Shown here: one piece after another, positions 20,671 through 32,486 of the stretch
Numbering within the stretch: the stretch's first letter is position 1
Layout: every line of letters begins with the position of its first letter
Source of the DNA: Cyrtodaria siliqua
Lineage: Eukaryota > Mollusca > Bivalvia > Adapedonta > Hiatellidae
Reading direction: 5' to 3'
Assembly: GCA_037043455.1 (NCBI GenBank)
Contig: JAWPHD010008240.1
Span: 53,651-117,650 of the forward strand
Length of the DNA stretch: 64,000 nucleotides
Made by a program: the position numbers and the translations under genes
The notes under the pieces: model-generated
The model's input: only the letters and a program-made list of their open reading frames with translations
Database searches by the model: none
Told to the model about the DNA's origin: nothing

Positions 20671-21155
20671 ACACTCAAGTGATATGAAAACGCAACACGG
20701 GAATTTCCGCTATATATTGTATGTACAATATGCTGCTTTTAATCGAATGGTACATGACTACGTAAGACCTTTCCTTTTGGAAAAAATACTAAAACAACAA
20801 ATAATACAGCAAATAGTATTCCTTCAATGTTTTATTATTCACAGAGTACGCGTTTGGCTAAATCATGTGAGCAAACTTAGGATGCAACATTTTGCAAACT
20901 ATTTACGTTAAATACAGTACTGAACTAGCTAAATTTTTCAAAGAGCTACTTCAACATTTATGAAGTTCTTGTTACAAAGTGTAGTGTGATTAAAACGTCT
21001 ACAACATCACAGTTGTGTCCTTTCTCTAGTTAACTGCAACTTTCTTTTTAAAAAACATCTTGGGATTTCTTTGGAATATTATGTGCAATTAAGTGTGCAG
21101 TATATACAATATATAGCGGAAATTCCCGTGTTGCGTTTTCATATCACTTGAGTGT
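20671..21155. mobile_element. 485-bp element with 51-bp terminal inverted repeats (family D)
   Basis: The ends 20671-20721 and 21105-21155 are inverted copies (ACACTCAAGTGATATGAAAA, CGCAACACGGGAATTTCCGC, TATATATTGTA). The internal 380 bases have no long frame, only a 75-codon open stretch. Relatives lie reversed at 28440-28885 and 49020-49300, where internal blocks such as AAATCCCAAGATGTTTT and GAGCCATTTCA also match. Likely a non-autonomous DNA transposon; no target duplication was identified. Confidence 0.8.
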
Positions 21156-21214
21156 AGTAGTATTTGATACTCCATGTGAGCTAGCTATATTGATTCCTGC
21201 TGTTTAATTTAGTA

Positions 21215-21560
21215 TTTTGACTGTTGCTTGTGATGCGCAGATTTCATAACCGATGCTCCCAACTAATTCCATTTTGTTTATTTCACTCTTCGGGGGCATA
21301 GCATTTTGTTAGATACTGGGACCATACGCCGCTGGACATTGAATTATGACATTATAAGTAGCATGTTCCCTGTCATATGCATGTAATCTTCGGGATGGTT
21401 AAAATTCTGTACTATTGATTTTATGAATATTGAGTTTTGGTCAACCGGGGACTGCCGTTCATGAACAGTCTCAGTCAAAACGAGACTGCAATATTTCGTA
21501 TTTGTCGTGTTCGGCCACTTCCAAAGGTCCACTCTCATACTCTTTTATATATACAGCATA
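21215..21560 (+). repeat. Dispersed repeat family C2, copy 1
   Basis: Matches 25945-26290 in reverse: ATTTCATAACCGATGCTCCC, TTTTGTTAGATACTGGGACC, ATACGCCGCTGG, GTTCATGAACAGTCTC. The last 100 bases resemble family C (5208, 26604, 44508). Class unknown. Confidence 0.6.
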
Positions 21561-22179
21561 CACAAGGTATACTATACTGGCGTCGTATATTGGTAGAGGT
21601 TTAATGCAGATATATAGCGGCAGATCAAGGGGTCGGGTTCAAGGTGTTGCCGGAAACATCTTGAACCCCAACACCAACCCACACTCCTGGTTTTAAACAT
21701 GTACGTGCATGTATGTATGTACTTTGTCCTGGAAAATGACCGAACCAGTCCCCTTAAATGGGCAAAGCGTGTTTCCCGCTTAAACTACCACATAAGTGTT
21801 GTATTTCTGACTATACATACCAATAAAAAAAGGAAACATCCGCCACGTTTGGTGTAAATCATTTCAATAGTAACTGTGAATGCGAGTAGTGTTACTTATG
21901 TTTTATTTACATTAATATCTACAAATTGAAACAGGTGAAATTGATTTCATATTTAAAATAGATTTTAATATTCAATAGCGTGTAGCTCACATTGATGAAT
22001 TTGTTTCTATATTACACTTTTGGTTTTCAATATCGCCCCTGATGGTATTACCGAATACATGCTTTATTTATAACTGTTTTGTGATGCATCCATTCCAGTA
22101 ATATGTATATATGTAGCCTACTCCTCCACACTGTAAATCATGTACGATAAAACAATAACTCTAAAGGAGTCTGGTATGA

Positions 22180-22675
22180 AAGTAACTATAACAGTGTAAC
22201 AGGAAATGTAGCATTAAGAGAAAATAGTTAACCAAGGACAAACAGCAATTACAAGGAAAGTAACTGTAACAGTGCAACAGAAAATGTAGCATTAAGAGAG
22301 ATAGTTAACCAAGGACAAACAACAATTACAAGGAAAGTAACTATAACAGTGTAACAGGAAATGTAGCATTAAGAGAAAATAGTTAACCAAGGACAAACAG
22401 CAATTACAAGGAAAGTAACTGTAACAGTGTAACAGGAAATGTAGCATTAAGAGAAAATAGTTAACCAAGAACAAACAGCAATTACAAGGAAAGTAACTGT
22501 AACAGTGTAACAGGAAATGTAGCATTAAGAGAGAATAGTTAACCAAGGACAAACAACAGTTACAAGGAAAAATAGAAGCAATCTATGCAAAAACACAAAT
22601 ATAAAAGGTTAGCCAATGAGGTGCCTGCTTGGGAACGGTTAAATAGCAAAAGGCCGTAGCCTAGGTTAACTGTTT
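22180..22675 (-). mobile_element. RT-A 3'-region copy with an internal 78-bp tandem array
   Basis: The outer right end (GCTTGGGAACGGTTAAATAG, AAAAGGCCGTAGCC) matches the RT-A 3' block around ACCGTTCCAAG in reverse. The array unit is itself the RT-A segment running from AACAGGAAATGTAGCATT to CAAACAGCAATTACAAGGAA. Confidence 0.75.
22185..22570. repeat. 78-bp tandem array, about 5 copies
   Basis: Units contain GTAACAGGAAATGTAGCATT, AGAGAAAATAGTTAACCAAG and ACAAACAGCAATTACAAGGA. The period is 78 bases (one unit is shorter by a base or two). The 86-codon periodic open stretch on the minus strand is a by-product. Confidence 0.95.
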
Positions 22676-22804
22676 CTATTTTCTGTCTTCTGTGGTAATG
22701 TTACGCACACATCTCTACATTTATGTTCCTGTTCAGTGATGGCATTTTTTTGTATTCCAGTGTACTAATATTGAAACCATAACAGTTTCAATTTACTGTT
22801 TGTT

Positions 22805-22868
22805 GTAGTGCATACGGTACATACGGTACATACGGTCCATACGGTACATACGGTACATACGGTACATT
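22805..22868. repeat. 10-bp tandem repeat CATACGGTAC
   Basis: About six head-to-tail units, one carrying GGTCC instead of GGTAC. Confidence 0.9.
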
Positions 22869-22869
22869 A

Positions 22870-23955
22870 CCTGCATGTGATGCTTGAAGATATTCGGTGT
22901 TTTTGTCATGAAATTCAAATCATACCACATAAGTGTGTTGTCAAGATTATATTATTTCCTACGTTATTAACATGATTAACAACCAAAGGTAATCGCCCAG
23001 TTCAGTTAATACATTTTTCAATTCAAATTATGTCTCAATCATATAAAAAAAGGTCTGCCCTATCAACTTTGTAGCTGATTATATAGCAGCCATTACTAGT
23101 ATCTCGTGGGATTTTATGCCAATTTTCACTCAATTTCCTTCTGTTGTCTAGATTTTACAGCGCCATTTTCCGAGGTTATTGATGGGATTATAACACAGTT
23201 AAAACCTGTTTTATAGTTGGTAATACTCTTCTGTTTGAGGCTTCATGAAACACACCACCGACGTTAATAGTTCAATGCTCGAAAGTATGTTGTTCAATCT
23301 ACAAACTAATTATATTAACTGCTTTGACAATAAATAACAATAACTTGAACACGCATTTAATACCACGATGGCTCACATTATTTCCTTGGAACACCCATGT
23401 CATGTTTTGCGTGTAATACAATCTGGAACGGTTCTGATTGAATTTTGATCGCAAAACTATTTTATTTATTATAAATGCATCATGATCTAATTCATAAACG
23501 TAATAGTGTAATGAAAGCTTGTAGTGAGGTGGTTCCTTTCTTCACTAATGGGACGATATAACCTTTTGGTGTTAGTGCATCGTAAAACCCTCTTCAAGTG
23601 ATTGTTGTGTTTTTACTGAATATGGCATGCTGCATCATTTGTCATGTAATTAAATACGTAAACTTGTTTATTAAGGGATGTTTTATATGGGTCCGTCTTC
23701 AGAAATGTGCTGAACCACTGGGGGAAAAGCATGTCGTGAGGCATTGCTTGGCTTATTTTGTAATGCGCATGTATATTCCATTATCGTGCTACTGAACGCT
23801 TCTGAAGCAATGCCAGATAATCTTCACTAAATTATGCAATTGCTAATGTAATTAATTGAATCATGTCACACAAAATCGCGAAGATGCAAAACATGCAATC
23901 TTTCTCGTTTTCGTAATGTTTTGTATGTATTTACTTTATTATGCAGATGGCATAT
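22870..23955. other. No gene recognised
   Basis: AT-rich sequence with no repeat matching elsewhere in the window and only short open stretches. Confidence 0.5.
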
Positions 23956-23958
23956 TAT

Positions 23959-24135
23959 ACAGTTATCACATGTGTGTTTGGGGAACAGTCAAAACTGTTT
24001 TCCCGAGGTGGAGGGGATGGCAGTGTGAACTGTTTCCCGAGGCCGATAGGCCGAGGGAAACAGTTCACACTGACATCCACCGACACCAAGGGAAAACAGT
24101 TTTGACTGTTCCCCAAACACACATATGATAACTGT
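23959..24135. repeat. Long palindrome (FB5), copy 1
   Basis: Outer ends ACAGTTATCACATGTGTG and CACACATATGATAACTGT. The arms of about 83 bases carry GGGGAACAGTCAAAACTG and CAGTGTGAACTGTTTCCC, almost meeting at GGCCGATAGGCC. Two further copies are at 30458-30634 and 30871-31046. All three lie directly beside the miniature element described next. Confidence 0.9.
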
Positions 24136-24374
24136 TTTATTACCTGATTAATGTTACTGTACGAAACAGTGAAAATGAAAATTTGTTTAATAATGTGAAC
24201 CTATGGTGAAAAAAGCAACATGACGTCACGCAAACGAAATTCCAGCACGTGAGGGAAACAGTCGAAACTAAAGCCCGGTAACAGTTCGTTTTCACCGGGA
24301 ACAGTCTTTTCCTTAGTGAATTAGCAAGAAATGACGATATAGCATTTATATAGGAGATCAGGTAATAAAATGCA
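24133..24374 (-). mobile_element. TTATTACCTGAT-ended miniature element, copy 1
   Basis: The ends are TTATTACCTGAT and ATCAGGTAATAA, about 240 bases apart. Internal blocks (GTGACGTCA-type CATGACGTCACGCAAACG, GAAACAGTCGAAACTAAAGC, GGTAACAGTTCGTTTTCACC) match 30226-30453 in reverse. Short open stretches on both strands are not supported as genes. Confidence 0.75.
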
Positions 24375-24375
24375 A

Positions 24376-25685
24376 TACAAATCACTTTAACTGCTAAGAA
24401 AAACAAGCTCTTAAAACAAAGAGCATTTTGTAATAATATATAACAATTAGGCGATGATGCAAAGATAATTTGTCTGACAACAAACACGATGCTGATACTA
24501 TTAAGATTAATCCTATTGCTGTAACGTCCAGGTTTCCTCCACTGAGGTGAGTTCTTACTGCACGCATATTATACAAAAACTGATAAAGGCTAAATACTTT
24601 AGGATGATGGAACCCATTAACTTGTTAATACAATCCCATGACTCCTGAACCATAAGTGGTAAACTGATAAAACTGGTATCAAAGTGTTGCTTACATAAAT
24701 GAATACTGAAAAGAAATATTCAAAGAATGAATACTATATTCTTTTAAAAGACAAAGCTGTCCGAATAGTTGATTTGCATATAAAACGCGTACAAATTTTA
24801 AAATATTTACTTTATATACTTATTTCAAGATCTTTTTAAAATCATATTGACAAGAGGACACTCTAACCTTTTAAACATACTGTACATGTATTAATAAAAT
24901 AAAATTAGCTTAAATTAGTCATGTATTATACAAATAAGATAATTTCAAAATGTCATATCTTACTAACAGAACGTACATATCTTTAAATGATACTGTTTGA
25001 ACAGATTAGACAGATTAGACGTATTCTGTTGAATTTATTTACTAGAAAAATAATAACTTTAGAAACAAAACTGATTATTACTTTACGAGCTATTTAATGC
25101 AAATAAGCTACTCGGATAAAAAACAAAAATATTGCTGACATTCACATTTTTACGGACATTTGGAAACGAACAACAGTTACATATCTCTTACGACTTTGGA
25201 GATATAGCCTGATACGTGTGACCTGAACCCTAGTTCAAATATGTAAGCCCATGCCTAAATCAATTACAGTAAGTATATCTGATATGATATGCAGTAATGC
25301 AGTGACAGACAATAGTTTAGATATGTGTGACCACCTTCAATCCACTCAAGTTCTCTTTTCCACAACGTAACGAAATATAATGTGTATATTTGAAACCAAT
25401 CGGGAATTCATCTTAAACAATAAGAAAGGATGAAATACCTCCGGGAAGTATGCAACCTCGAAACAAATGTGTTCTGTCATTATAATTAGTATGACAGCTG
25501 GTATGTCAAATAATTAACTACGACTAAGTGAAAGCAAATCAGGATATATGTATTTGACTTGATACTGACAACTAATATCCATTTGCTTTCTGCATATGTT
25601 GCCTTTCTATGTGATAAGTAGTACCCGTCCACCAACAAATAGCAAGGTTAAAGCGAAACGCGTCTTTGTCCTTTTGCGTATTTTA
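24376..25685. other. No gene recognised
   Basis: AT-rich sequence, no recognised repeat, no protein-like open frame. Confidence 0.5.
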
Positions 25686-25689
25686 GGGG

Positions 25690-25741
25690 TTACTGTGTTC
25701 TGTGAAAGCTGCGTTTCCTGTTCGACTTTTATACTTATTTT
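25690..25741 (+). mobile_element. Very short RT-A 3' end copy
   Basis: Only the terminal 52 bases of RT-A are present: CTGTGTTCTGTGAAAGCTGC then CCTGTTCGACTTTTATACTT. This is what severe 5' truncation of a retroelement would leave. Confidence 0.75.
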
Positions 25742-25944
25742 GACAGTTGAAAGAGCTGGTATATTCAGCAAAATTTAAAATTACAGCAAAAGTGGATGGC
25801 CTCCAGAAATGAACCAGGATATAAATCGAATAGATGTAACATCCTTTGAAAACAAAGTCTATGTTACCCCCGTGTCCGACACAAAAGTGCATTTCCGTAA
25901 TGTTATATACAATTATAAAATAATAAAATGATTATGAAAATTAA

Positions 25945-26290
25945 TCGCCGAACAGGATAAATATAGAAAAATAATATTGCAGTCTCAGTTTGATAGAGAA
26001 TGTTCCTGAACGGCAGTGGAAAATGCTTGATACCGTTCACGCACTCAAGTCACAGCAGATTAGCTGATTCAATATGTAAACTGTCAATAGTACGGAATTT
26101 TGGGCCATTCCTAAGACGGTGAACATGGAACCTTCAATGTGATATTTTCATACCATGCATGGCCAGCGGCGTATTCTCCCAGTTTCTAACAAAATACTTT
26201 GCCCTAAACGAGAAAACAATGGGCAAAATAAACAAAAGTAATTTAGTTAGGAGCAGCCGTTATGAAGTCTGCGTATCACATGTAACGGTC
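25945..26290 (-). repeat. Dispersed repeat family C2, copy 2
   Basis: Matches 21215-21560 in reverse along about 340 bases, with scattered differences. A third, partial copy is at 40664-40745. Confidence 0.6.
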
Positions 26291-26603
26291 AAAAGACTAA
26301 ATTAAAATGCAGAAAGCATATCATGAGGGTGATTAAGCAATACACAGAACCTTTAAAGACGGGAGTAGTGGAGCCATCTATTCAAAATTAAAGTAAGGAA
26401 ACAAAGTGAACTTCGTTGTTTTAATCAATCATTAGTTTAATGCCTTTGTTCGTTCTTGTTGTTGTATTTTCCTTCACTTCTTGTAGAACAATCGTCGACG
26501 TAGTTTTACACCATTATCATATCATGCATTTGAGTCTTATAATAATCAACTTCCTTCGCCCAGTTTATGTGGCTTTTAAGTATAATATCGCTTAAGCTGG
26601 TGC

Positions 26604-26735
26604 TAGGGGGCGTGAGAGGTGTTGCACTTCACATTACCTCTCATGAACAGACTCACTAAACCGAGTATGCTGCTTTTATCTCTTGTTTGTGTGTGTTGCT
26701 TCCAAGGGATCCTCTTTCCAGAATTTATTTTCTTA
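26604..26735 (+). repeat. Dispersed repeat family C, copy 2
   Basis: GGGCGTGAGAGGTGTTGCAC, CACATTACCTCTCATGAACA, CCGAGTATGCTGCT, TTGCTTCCAAGGGATCC, as in copies at 5208 and 44508. Confidence 0.65.
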
Positions 26736-26739
26736 CCGA

Positions 26740-27980
26740 TTATTATATCACGTATAGTATATTGTCAAAGACGAATACGATAAACATAATTATACGTCTA
26801 ATGACTTGTCTCCAGAAAGTGGAGGAATATATAACAAGAACAAGAAAAGAGAATATTGAAAAAAAACGATGAATAGGTCAGTAACTAGCAGTTCATTTAT
26901 CATTCTTGAATTCTATACAACATTAAAGAAATAACGAAAGTGCAATTTGAAGGATAACATATTCTCAAAATCTATTTTTATTTGATTTGCTGGTGCGATT
27001 CTGGAGGCAAACCCATTCCATCATAAATAATTTATAATAACAATTTTCTGATTGTAATTTATTAAAACAAAACATATTTTATTTATGTGCGAATTATGCA
27101 ATGAAATGTTCGGTGAAACTTAATATTTAATATTATTCAGTATTTATTAAACAGCAGCAGCTTGCGTTCCACAATCCACAACTTTGACATTTTTAAATGA
27201 GACCAAAACGTATTCTGTGATAGCAACCGTGGTATAAATCTACCGTAATCAAAGTCAAATAGGGAGGATTATCTCTGTGAGGTCTCACAAGTCTGGTATT
27301 TTAATTGGATGTTAACGTCGTCCACAAAGAATGACTAACGAGTATATTTTCTCAACAGCGCCATTTCTTTTTAATTTGAAAGCTAGCTATTTTAGACAAA
27401 TGTTTTGTATCGAGACACTAATACATTTTGTTATTGATTGGTGAGAAACTCCAGGAATACTGCTAGTACAAATTTGATTGTTTTTAGAGAAATTTTAATT
27501 TCCTGTAGATTGTCACTCTTGATAATGTGTTAAGTTTCCTGTAGTTATATTAATTTTGTTAAACGATACATCTGTAGAGAGGATACTGTTGCGAGGCATG
27601 GGAAAACATCTTAGTAATTTTAAATATAGTAGTTGTTGTTGGGTTTAGAGCGCTGTTCCATTTAACATTAAGATGTTGTTTCTCGTCATTTCGTACGGAG
27701 TTTATAGTAGGATTACAACAAAGTTTAGAACACATATATCTAAATATATATGTATCGTATATATATGGCTTAATTTAACGGCGGAAAAAAACAAACTGTT
27801 TTTCTTTAATTGCAAAATAATTACAAAACAATCACACTAATTTGGCAGATACATATAATGAGACATAACGATTGTCTTACATTAATCATTAAATAAACGA
27901 ATGCATTTACTCATACTTTTCTGAAATACAAATACAAATGTTCATTAAAAGTTATATACTTTATAGGATAAAGCTGAACA
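26740..27980. other. No gene recognised
   Basis: AT-rich, with a run of AT-alternating sequence around 27745-27770. No repeat relationship inside the window was found. Confidence 0.5.
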
Positions 27981-27984
27981 AAAT

Positions 27985-28170
27985 ATATTTAAAAATCGAA
28001 CAAGAAATGTAGCATTCCAGAACTACTGTTAACCAAAAACACGCGCTGAATTCAACAACAGTTACAAGACAAATGAAGAGGCAATGTATGTGACACCCAA
28101 CACATAAAAGGGTTGACACTAGGGACTCTAGGGGGCTACCGAATTGGAACGGTCATTGGCAAAATGAACG
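27985..28170 (-). mobile_element. RT-A 3'-region copy
   Basis: AATCGAACAAGAAATGTAGC, AACCAAAAACACGCGCTGAA, AAAAGGGTTGACACTAGGG, GAATTGGAACGGTCATTGGC. An extra GACTCTAGGGG is present before the last block. Confidence 0.75.
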
Positions 28171-28406
28171 CTATATAAATGCACACTCTGATCAAGTTGA
28201 AAATAAAGAAAATCAAATTTGCATATTACCTTCAGGCTGAAAAATAAAATCAATTCAAACATGTTGTTTAATAGCATATGTATATTGTATAATATGTCGC
28301 TAGTGAGTGCAGCGAGAACGTAATTTCATTGAGTACTCGTAGTGTATGATTTATCGCCTGCAAATGCACACTCAATTGGGTTAGTCTTCTGTAAAGGTGG
28401 ACTGAT

Positions 28407-28424
28407 TTTTTTTTTTTTTTTTTT
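28407..28424. repeat. Poly(T) run
   Basis: About 18 consecutive T. It could be the tail of a minus-strand retro-insertion, but no such insert was recognised. Confidence 0.8.
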
Positions 28425-28439
28425 ATTTATCACATTACG

Positions 28440-28885
28440 CTCCTACGACGTGAAACTTTCACTTAAGTATTGTTAATATGTTTATACTCCACAATTGTTT
28501 CCATGTAATACTCCAGAGAAAAATCCCAAGACGTGAAAAACAGGGGTTGCAGCTAGTTAGAGAAAGGACACAATTGTGCTGTTGTTACAACTTAAAATCG
28601 CAGTACACGTTGTAACTCGAAATTCAGAAATGTTGAAGTTCCGCATTGTAAATTTGAGCCATTTCAGTACTGTATTCAATGTAAAGCGAGGGAAAAATAT
28701 CACATCCTTAGTTTGCTCACCTGCTTGAGGGATAACATTTGGAGTGTTTTGTGTTGTTTCAGTATTTTTTTAGTACGGAACGGTCTAATATAGCCAGGTA
28801 CCATTCGATTAACAGCAGCATAGTATGTATATATACAATATATAGCAGTTATTCCTGAGTTGCGTTTCTTTTTTCCTTTAGTATA
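28440..28885 (-). mobile_element. Family D element, reversed and diverged
   Basis: Blocks AAAAATCCCAAGACGTG, AGTTAGAGAAAGGACACAAT, GAGCCATTTCAGTACTGTAT and the terminal-like TACAATATATAGCAGTTATT with GAGTTGCGTTT match 20671-21155. The order suggests one end is rearranged or lost. Confidence 0.6.
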
Positions 28886-29284
28886 TAAAAATACATCTTA
28901 ATTTCAGTATTTATCCTAGATACTTTTTTGCCGAAATTGCAGGAATTGTTTAGCTTATACATGAATCGAAGAACATACGCATATCAAGTTTTTGACTCTT
29001 TATTTCCAATATACCATTACAGCCTCTATATATGTTATAATTCTGAATGATAGAGATGGTACAGCTGCATAAATAACAGGCTAATTTGTTTATTGTTGTT
29101 GCACAAGAATACCACTTCATTCGTTTAATGCATAACTCCAATTTAGAGCTTTTATTCTTAACACTCAAACTGTAAATTGTAAATGGAAGAGAAACTTCGA
29201 GCATATTAAAGACATATAGGAATATATTCGACAGTCAGTAAGACTGAAACTGTAAATATGTAATTACGTAAAGTAAAATCATAA

Positions 29285-29390
29285 GGAGGTTTACTAAATG
29301 TACATTGGCAAACATTAGAGGGTTTGCTTACTTTAAATCGGCAAACTTTGGACGGTTTGCTTACTGTACATCGGCAAACATTTAAAAAAT
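29285..29390. repeat. About 38-bp tandem repeat, 2.5 copies
   Basis: GTACATTGGCAAACATTAGA and ATCGGCAAACTTTGGACGG-type words alternate with GGTTTGCTTACT. Confidence 0.75.
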
Positions 29391-29449
29391 AATATAAAAT
29401 GAGAAGGTTGTTTAATTTGTGAACAACGGCAACAAATAGAGGGTTTGCT

Positions 29450-29615
29450 GGCTATTCCTATTATCAACCCTTTTATGCGTGTAGCTTCGAATTAGGTACT
29501 TATTTTTTTCCTTGTTGTGGTTGTTTGTTTGGTGGTTTGTTTTGTATTCGTGATGTTGTTGACTGTGTTATTTAAATGATACCTTTCCTTTTCGACTTGT
29601 ATACCTACTTTTACG
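29450..29615 (+). mobile_element. Diverged RT-A 3'-region copy
   Basis: TATCAACCCTTTTATGCGTG, TGTGATGTTGTTGACTGTG-type sequence and CCTTTTCGACTTGTATACC, in the RT-A sense direction. The ACCGTTCCAAG block is absent. Confidence 0.55.
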
Positions 29616-30222
29616 AAACAAAGGCTGACAACAACGTTATCACTGCTTTTGAACAATGATTATCCAGCGATGTTGCATTACCAGTACTTTTCCAGTAAAT
29701 TGCCTGTTAGACCTTTATACCTACTTAACTGATGTTACTAAACAAGTACCGAAAACAATGCAATCATTGCATTTGAACACTGATTTTTCTGATCGTTATA
29801 GCACGAAGTCTAAATAGCACGAAGTCTAACGAGCTAATTTGCCAATTTGGCTCTGGATTGCTTTACTTGATGCATTTTTAACTAAGTTATGATATCTGCC
29901 CTAATTGGTAAATCGATACGTATAGTGTTCTAAGCAAGAAAGCACTAATTGATAATAAACGTGTTTCTTATAAATCGACGTGATGTATAACACATTGTTT
30001 TTGTTGGCATTGTGATGTTATAACGAGCTAAAGCAATCGTCTGATCAATTAGCGGTTTAATTTCTAAAAGGAAATAGCTAATACTGGCATTGGTAACACT
30101 ATCTTACATCACAATGCGAACAAAAGCAATTAGTTTTATTATACCTCACGTTTACACTCCTGTATAAATTGCCCATACCCTTAGCGTGAAGCAATTTTTA
30201 CTGTTCACCGGTAAACAATTTT
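29616..30222. other. No gene recognised
   Basis: Holds a 17-base direct duplication AGCACGAAGTCTAA near 29800-29830. Nothing else was identified. Confidence 0.5.
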
Positions 30223-30225
30223 TAT

Positions 30226-31046
30226 TATTACCTGATCTCCTATATAAATGCTATATCGTCATTTCATGCTAATTCACTAAGGAAAAGACATTTCCCGGTG
30301 AAAACGAACTGTTACCGGGCTTTAGTTTCGACTGTTTCCCTCACGTGCTGGAATTTCGTTTGCGTGACGTCATGTTGCTTTTTTCACCATAGGTTTCCAT
30401 TATAAAACAAATTTTCATTTTCACTGTTTCGTACAGTAACATTAATCAGGTAATAAAACAGTTATCACATGTGTGTTTGGGGAACAGTCAAAACTGTTTT
30501 CCCTTGGTGTCGGGGGATGTCAGTGTGAACTGTTTCCCTCGGCCTATCGGCCTCGGGAAACAGTTCACACTGCCATCCCCTCCACCTCGGGAAAACAGTT
30601 TTGACTGTTCCCCAAACACACATGTGATAACTGTTTATTATTACCTGATCTCCTATATAAATGCTATATCGTCATTTCATGCTAATTCACTAAGGAAAAG
30701 ACTGTTCCCGGTGAAAACGAACTGTTACCGGGCTTTAGTTTCGACTGTTTCACTCACGTGCTGGAATTTCGTTTGCGTGACGTCATGGTGCTTTTTTCAC
30801 CATAGGTTCCCATTATAAAACAAATTCTCATTTTCACTGTTTCGTACAGTAACATTAATCAGGTAATAAAACAATTATCACATGTGTGTTTGGGGAACAG
30901 TCAAAACTGTTTTCCCTTGGTGTCGGGGGATGTCAGTGTGAACTGTTTCCCTCGGCCTGTCGGCCTCGGGAAACAGTTCACACTGCCATCCCCTCCACCT
31001 CGGGAAAACAGTTATGACTGTTCCCTAAACACACATGTGATAACTG
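30226..31046 (+). mobile_element. Tandem dimer of miniature element plus palindrome
   Basis: Two head-to-tail units with a 412-base period. Each unit is a TTATTACCTGAT-ended element (30226-30453 and 30638-30866) followed by the FB5 palindrome (30458-30634 and 30871-31046). The two units are nearly identical, so the duplication is recent. The single unit at 23959-24374 is in the opposite orientation. Open stretches of 66-115 codons across the palindrome repeat with the same period and are not genes. Confidence 0.85.
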
Positions 31047-31335
31047 TATACTGTTACACGATTGTGACGTCACGGGAAGTTTAGAAATAGGTTTTGGGGT
31101 TTTCAAATAACGCCACGCTTTGGCAATTGGAAATAAGTGAACGCTTATTAAACACAGTTGAAGTTATGTCCATCGTAAGACGCTTGGTTTACCAAACGAC
31201 AATAAACAAATGTGGCGACTTTAAATCAAAACTGATATAAAAATATAAATTTAAAAAAAAAGAAGATTATTGCGATTTCCCCCACCACCCGCCCACTCGT
31301 ATATTTACATTTTAATCAAAACATTTGTTCGGTAT

Positions 31336-31490
31336 AATAAAATAAATATTGCATCCCGGTGAGGGTGACAGTGGATATTGTCAACCTTCGGAAAAATAAT
31401 GTCAACCGAGGCGAAAACGAGGTTGACATTATTATCCTCAGGTTGAAAATATCCATTGTCACCCTCACTGGGAAGCAATATTTATATGAG
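31336..31490. repeat. Foldback element (FB6), copy 1
   Basis: Left arm with AATATTGCATCCCGGTGAGG and GGATATTGTCAACCT, right arm its inverted copy, meeting around GTCAACCGAGGCGAAAACGAGG. Starts with GGTATAATAAAATAAATAT, the same start as the copy at 46599. Confidence 0.85.
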
Positions 31491-31505
31491 GTTATCGTTA
31501 TGCAG

Positions 31506-31645
31506 ATAGTAAAGTCGAACAGGAAATGTAGCATACAAGAACCACAGTCAACCAGAAATACACATTGAAACACATAACAATTATAAGGAAGACTAAAACG
31601 CAAGGTATGGGACATCACACACATAAAATGGTTGACATTAGGGCT
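31506..31645 (-). mobile_element. RT-A 3'-region copy
   Basis: AAAGTCGAACAGGAAATGTAG, CCACAGTCAACCAGAAATAC, AAAATGGTTGACATTAGGGC. Ends before the ACCGTTCCAAG block. Confidence 0.75.
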
Positions 31646-31979
31646 TACACTACACAGTGTAATATAATGAAGATAAATATACGCTTTTATTGCATACGCA
31701 TTTACAAGCTCCGTTTACTTTCAACGTAACTTTTCGCTCGTATTGACGTGTAGTAACGTCATAATGGGTGTGTAATGTATACTCGTTCGTGAGTGGTGCA
31801 ATTTTTTGTTCATGTCAAAGAAAGTACGTCACGTGATGTAAACAATATTTATTTCTTTGAGAAAATGCCCAAGATGTAACGACAATTTTTTTGTTTCAAA
31901 ATAAATGTTTTTAGTAAAAAGTAATTGTTACAACCTATGTTATTGTTCTAATTTAGAAATGCGTATTCAATAAAGAGGT
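31646..31979. other. No feature recognised
   Basis: AT-rich sequence with two TACGTCA-type words. No repeat or gene was identified. Confidence 0.4.
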
Positions 31980-32085
31980 TATTACATTTCTATTGGGATA
32001 TATGCACCCGTTCTGTGGCGCCTAACGTCGCGCAATATTAATATGCGAAAGAACTCGCACATATATCCTAATACAACTCTAATAA
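31980..32085. repeat. Small foldback repeat, copy 2 of the 1091-1210 family
   Basis: CTATTGGGATATATGCAC pairs with GCACATATATCCTAATA, with GCGCAATATTAATATGCG between them. Confidence 0.6.
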
Positions 32086-32104
32086 CCTATAAACACTAAA
32101 TGCG

Positions 32105-32345
32105 GTTTAACTACTTCAAGAGCGCCGTGTGTCCCGATAATGACACTTTGCACAATAGTGTGAGTTACTATATAATAGTACTGTAGTCTGAAATATTGTT
32201 CTAATTTCTAGTATTAGGATAGCCTTCAAATTGCTCTTTATAATTTAAAAGACGGTCATAGATATAACTCCCTATAGAATACACCATGTCAACTAGCTTT
32301 CTTACTTTAAGACTTATGAAGAACTCATTTTGACATATGAAATAT
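32105..32345 (-). repeat. Dispersed repeat family E, copy 2
   Basis: Reverse match to 16215-16470 along most of its length. Confidence 0.65.
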
Positions 32346-32486
32346 TTCTGTGATCAGTAGATCAGTAACATTCGGCTGAAGAAGTCCTAAATACTAGGTA
32401 GAAAGCTCCAGGTTAGCTTTCTAATTTGTTGTGTGTGTTTGAAAAGTTAAAATTCTCATCAAATATTGAACTATTATTGTAGTCAA

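Noticed and set aside
22292..22552. 86-codon minus-strand frame with a 26-residue hydrophobic repeat
   Set aside because: By-product of the 78-base tandem array derived from an RT-A 3' region.
24140..24576. Overlapping minus-strand frames of 115 and 60 codons
   Set aside because: They lie over the TTATTACCTGAT-ended miniature element, which is non-coding in its other copies.
30471..31084. Two similar open frames (115 and 66 codons) beginning with the same residues
   Set aside because: They read through the FB5 palindrome and recur with the 412-base duplication; the sequence is self-complementary, not protein-like.
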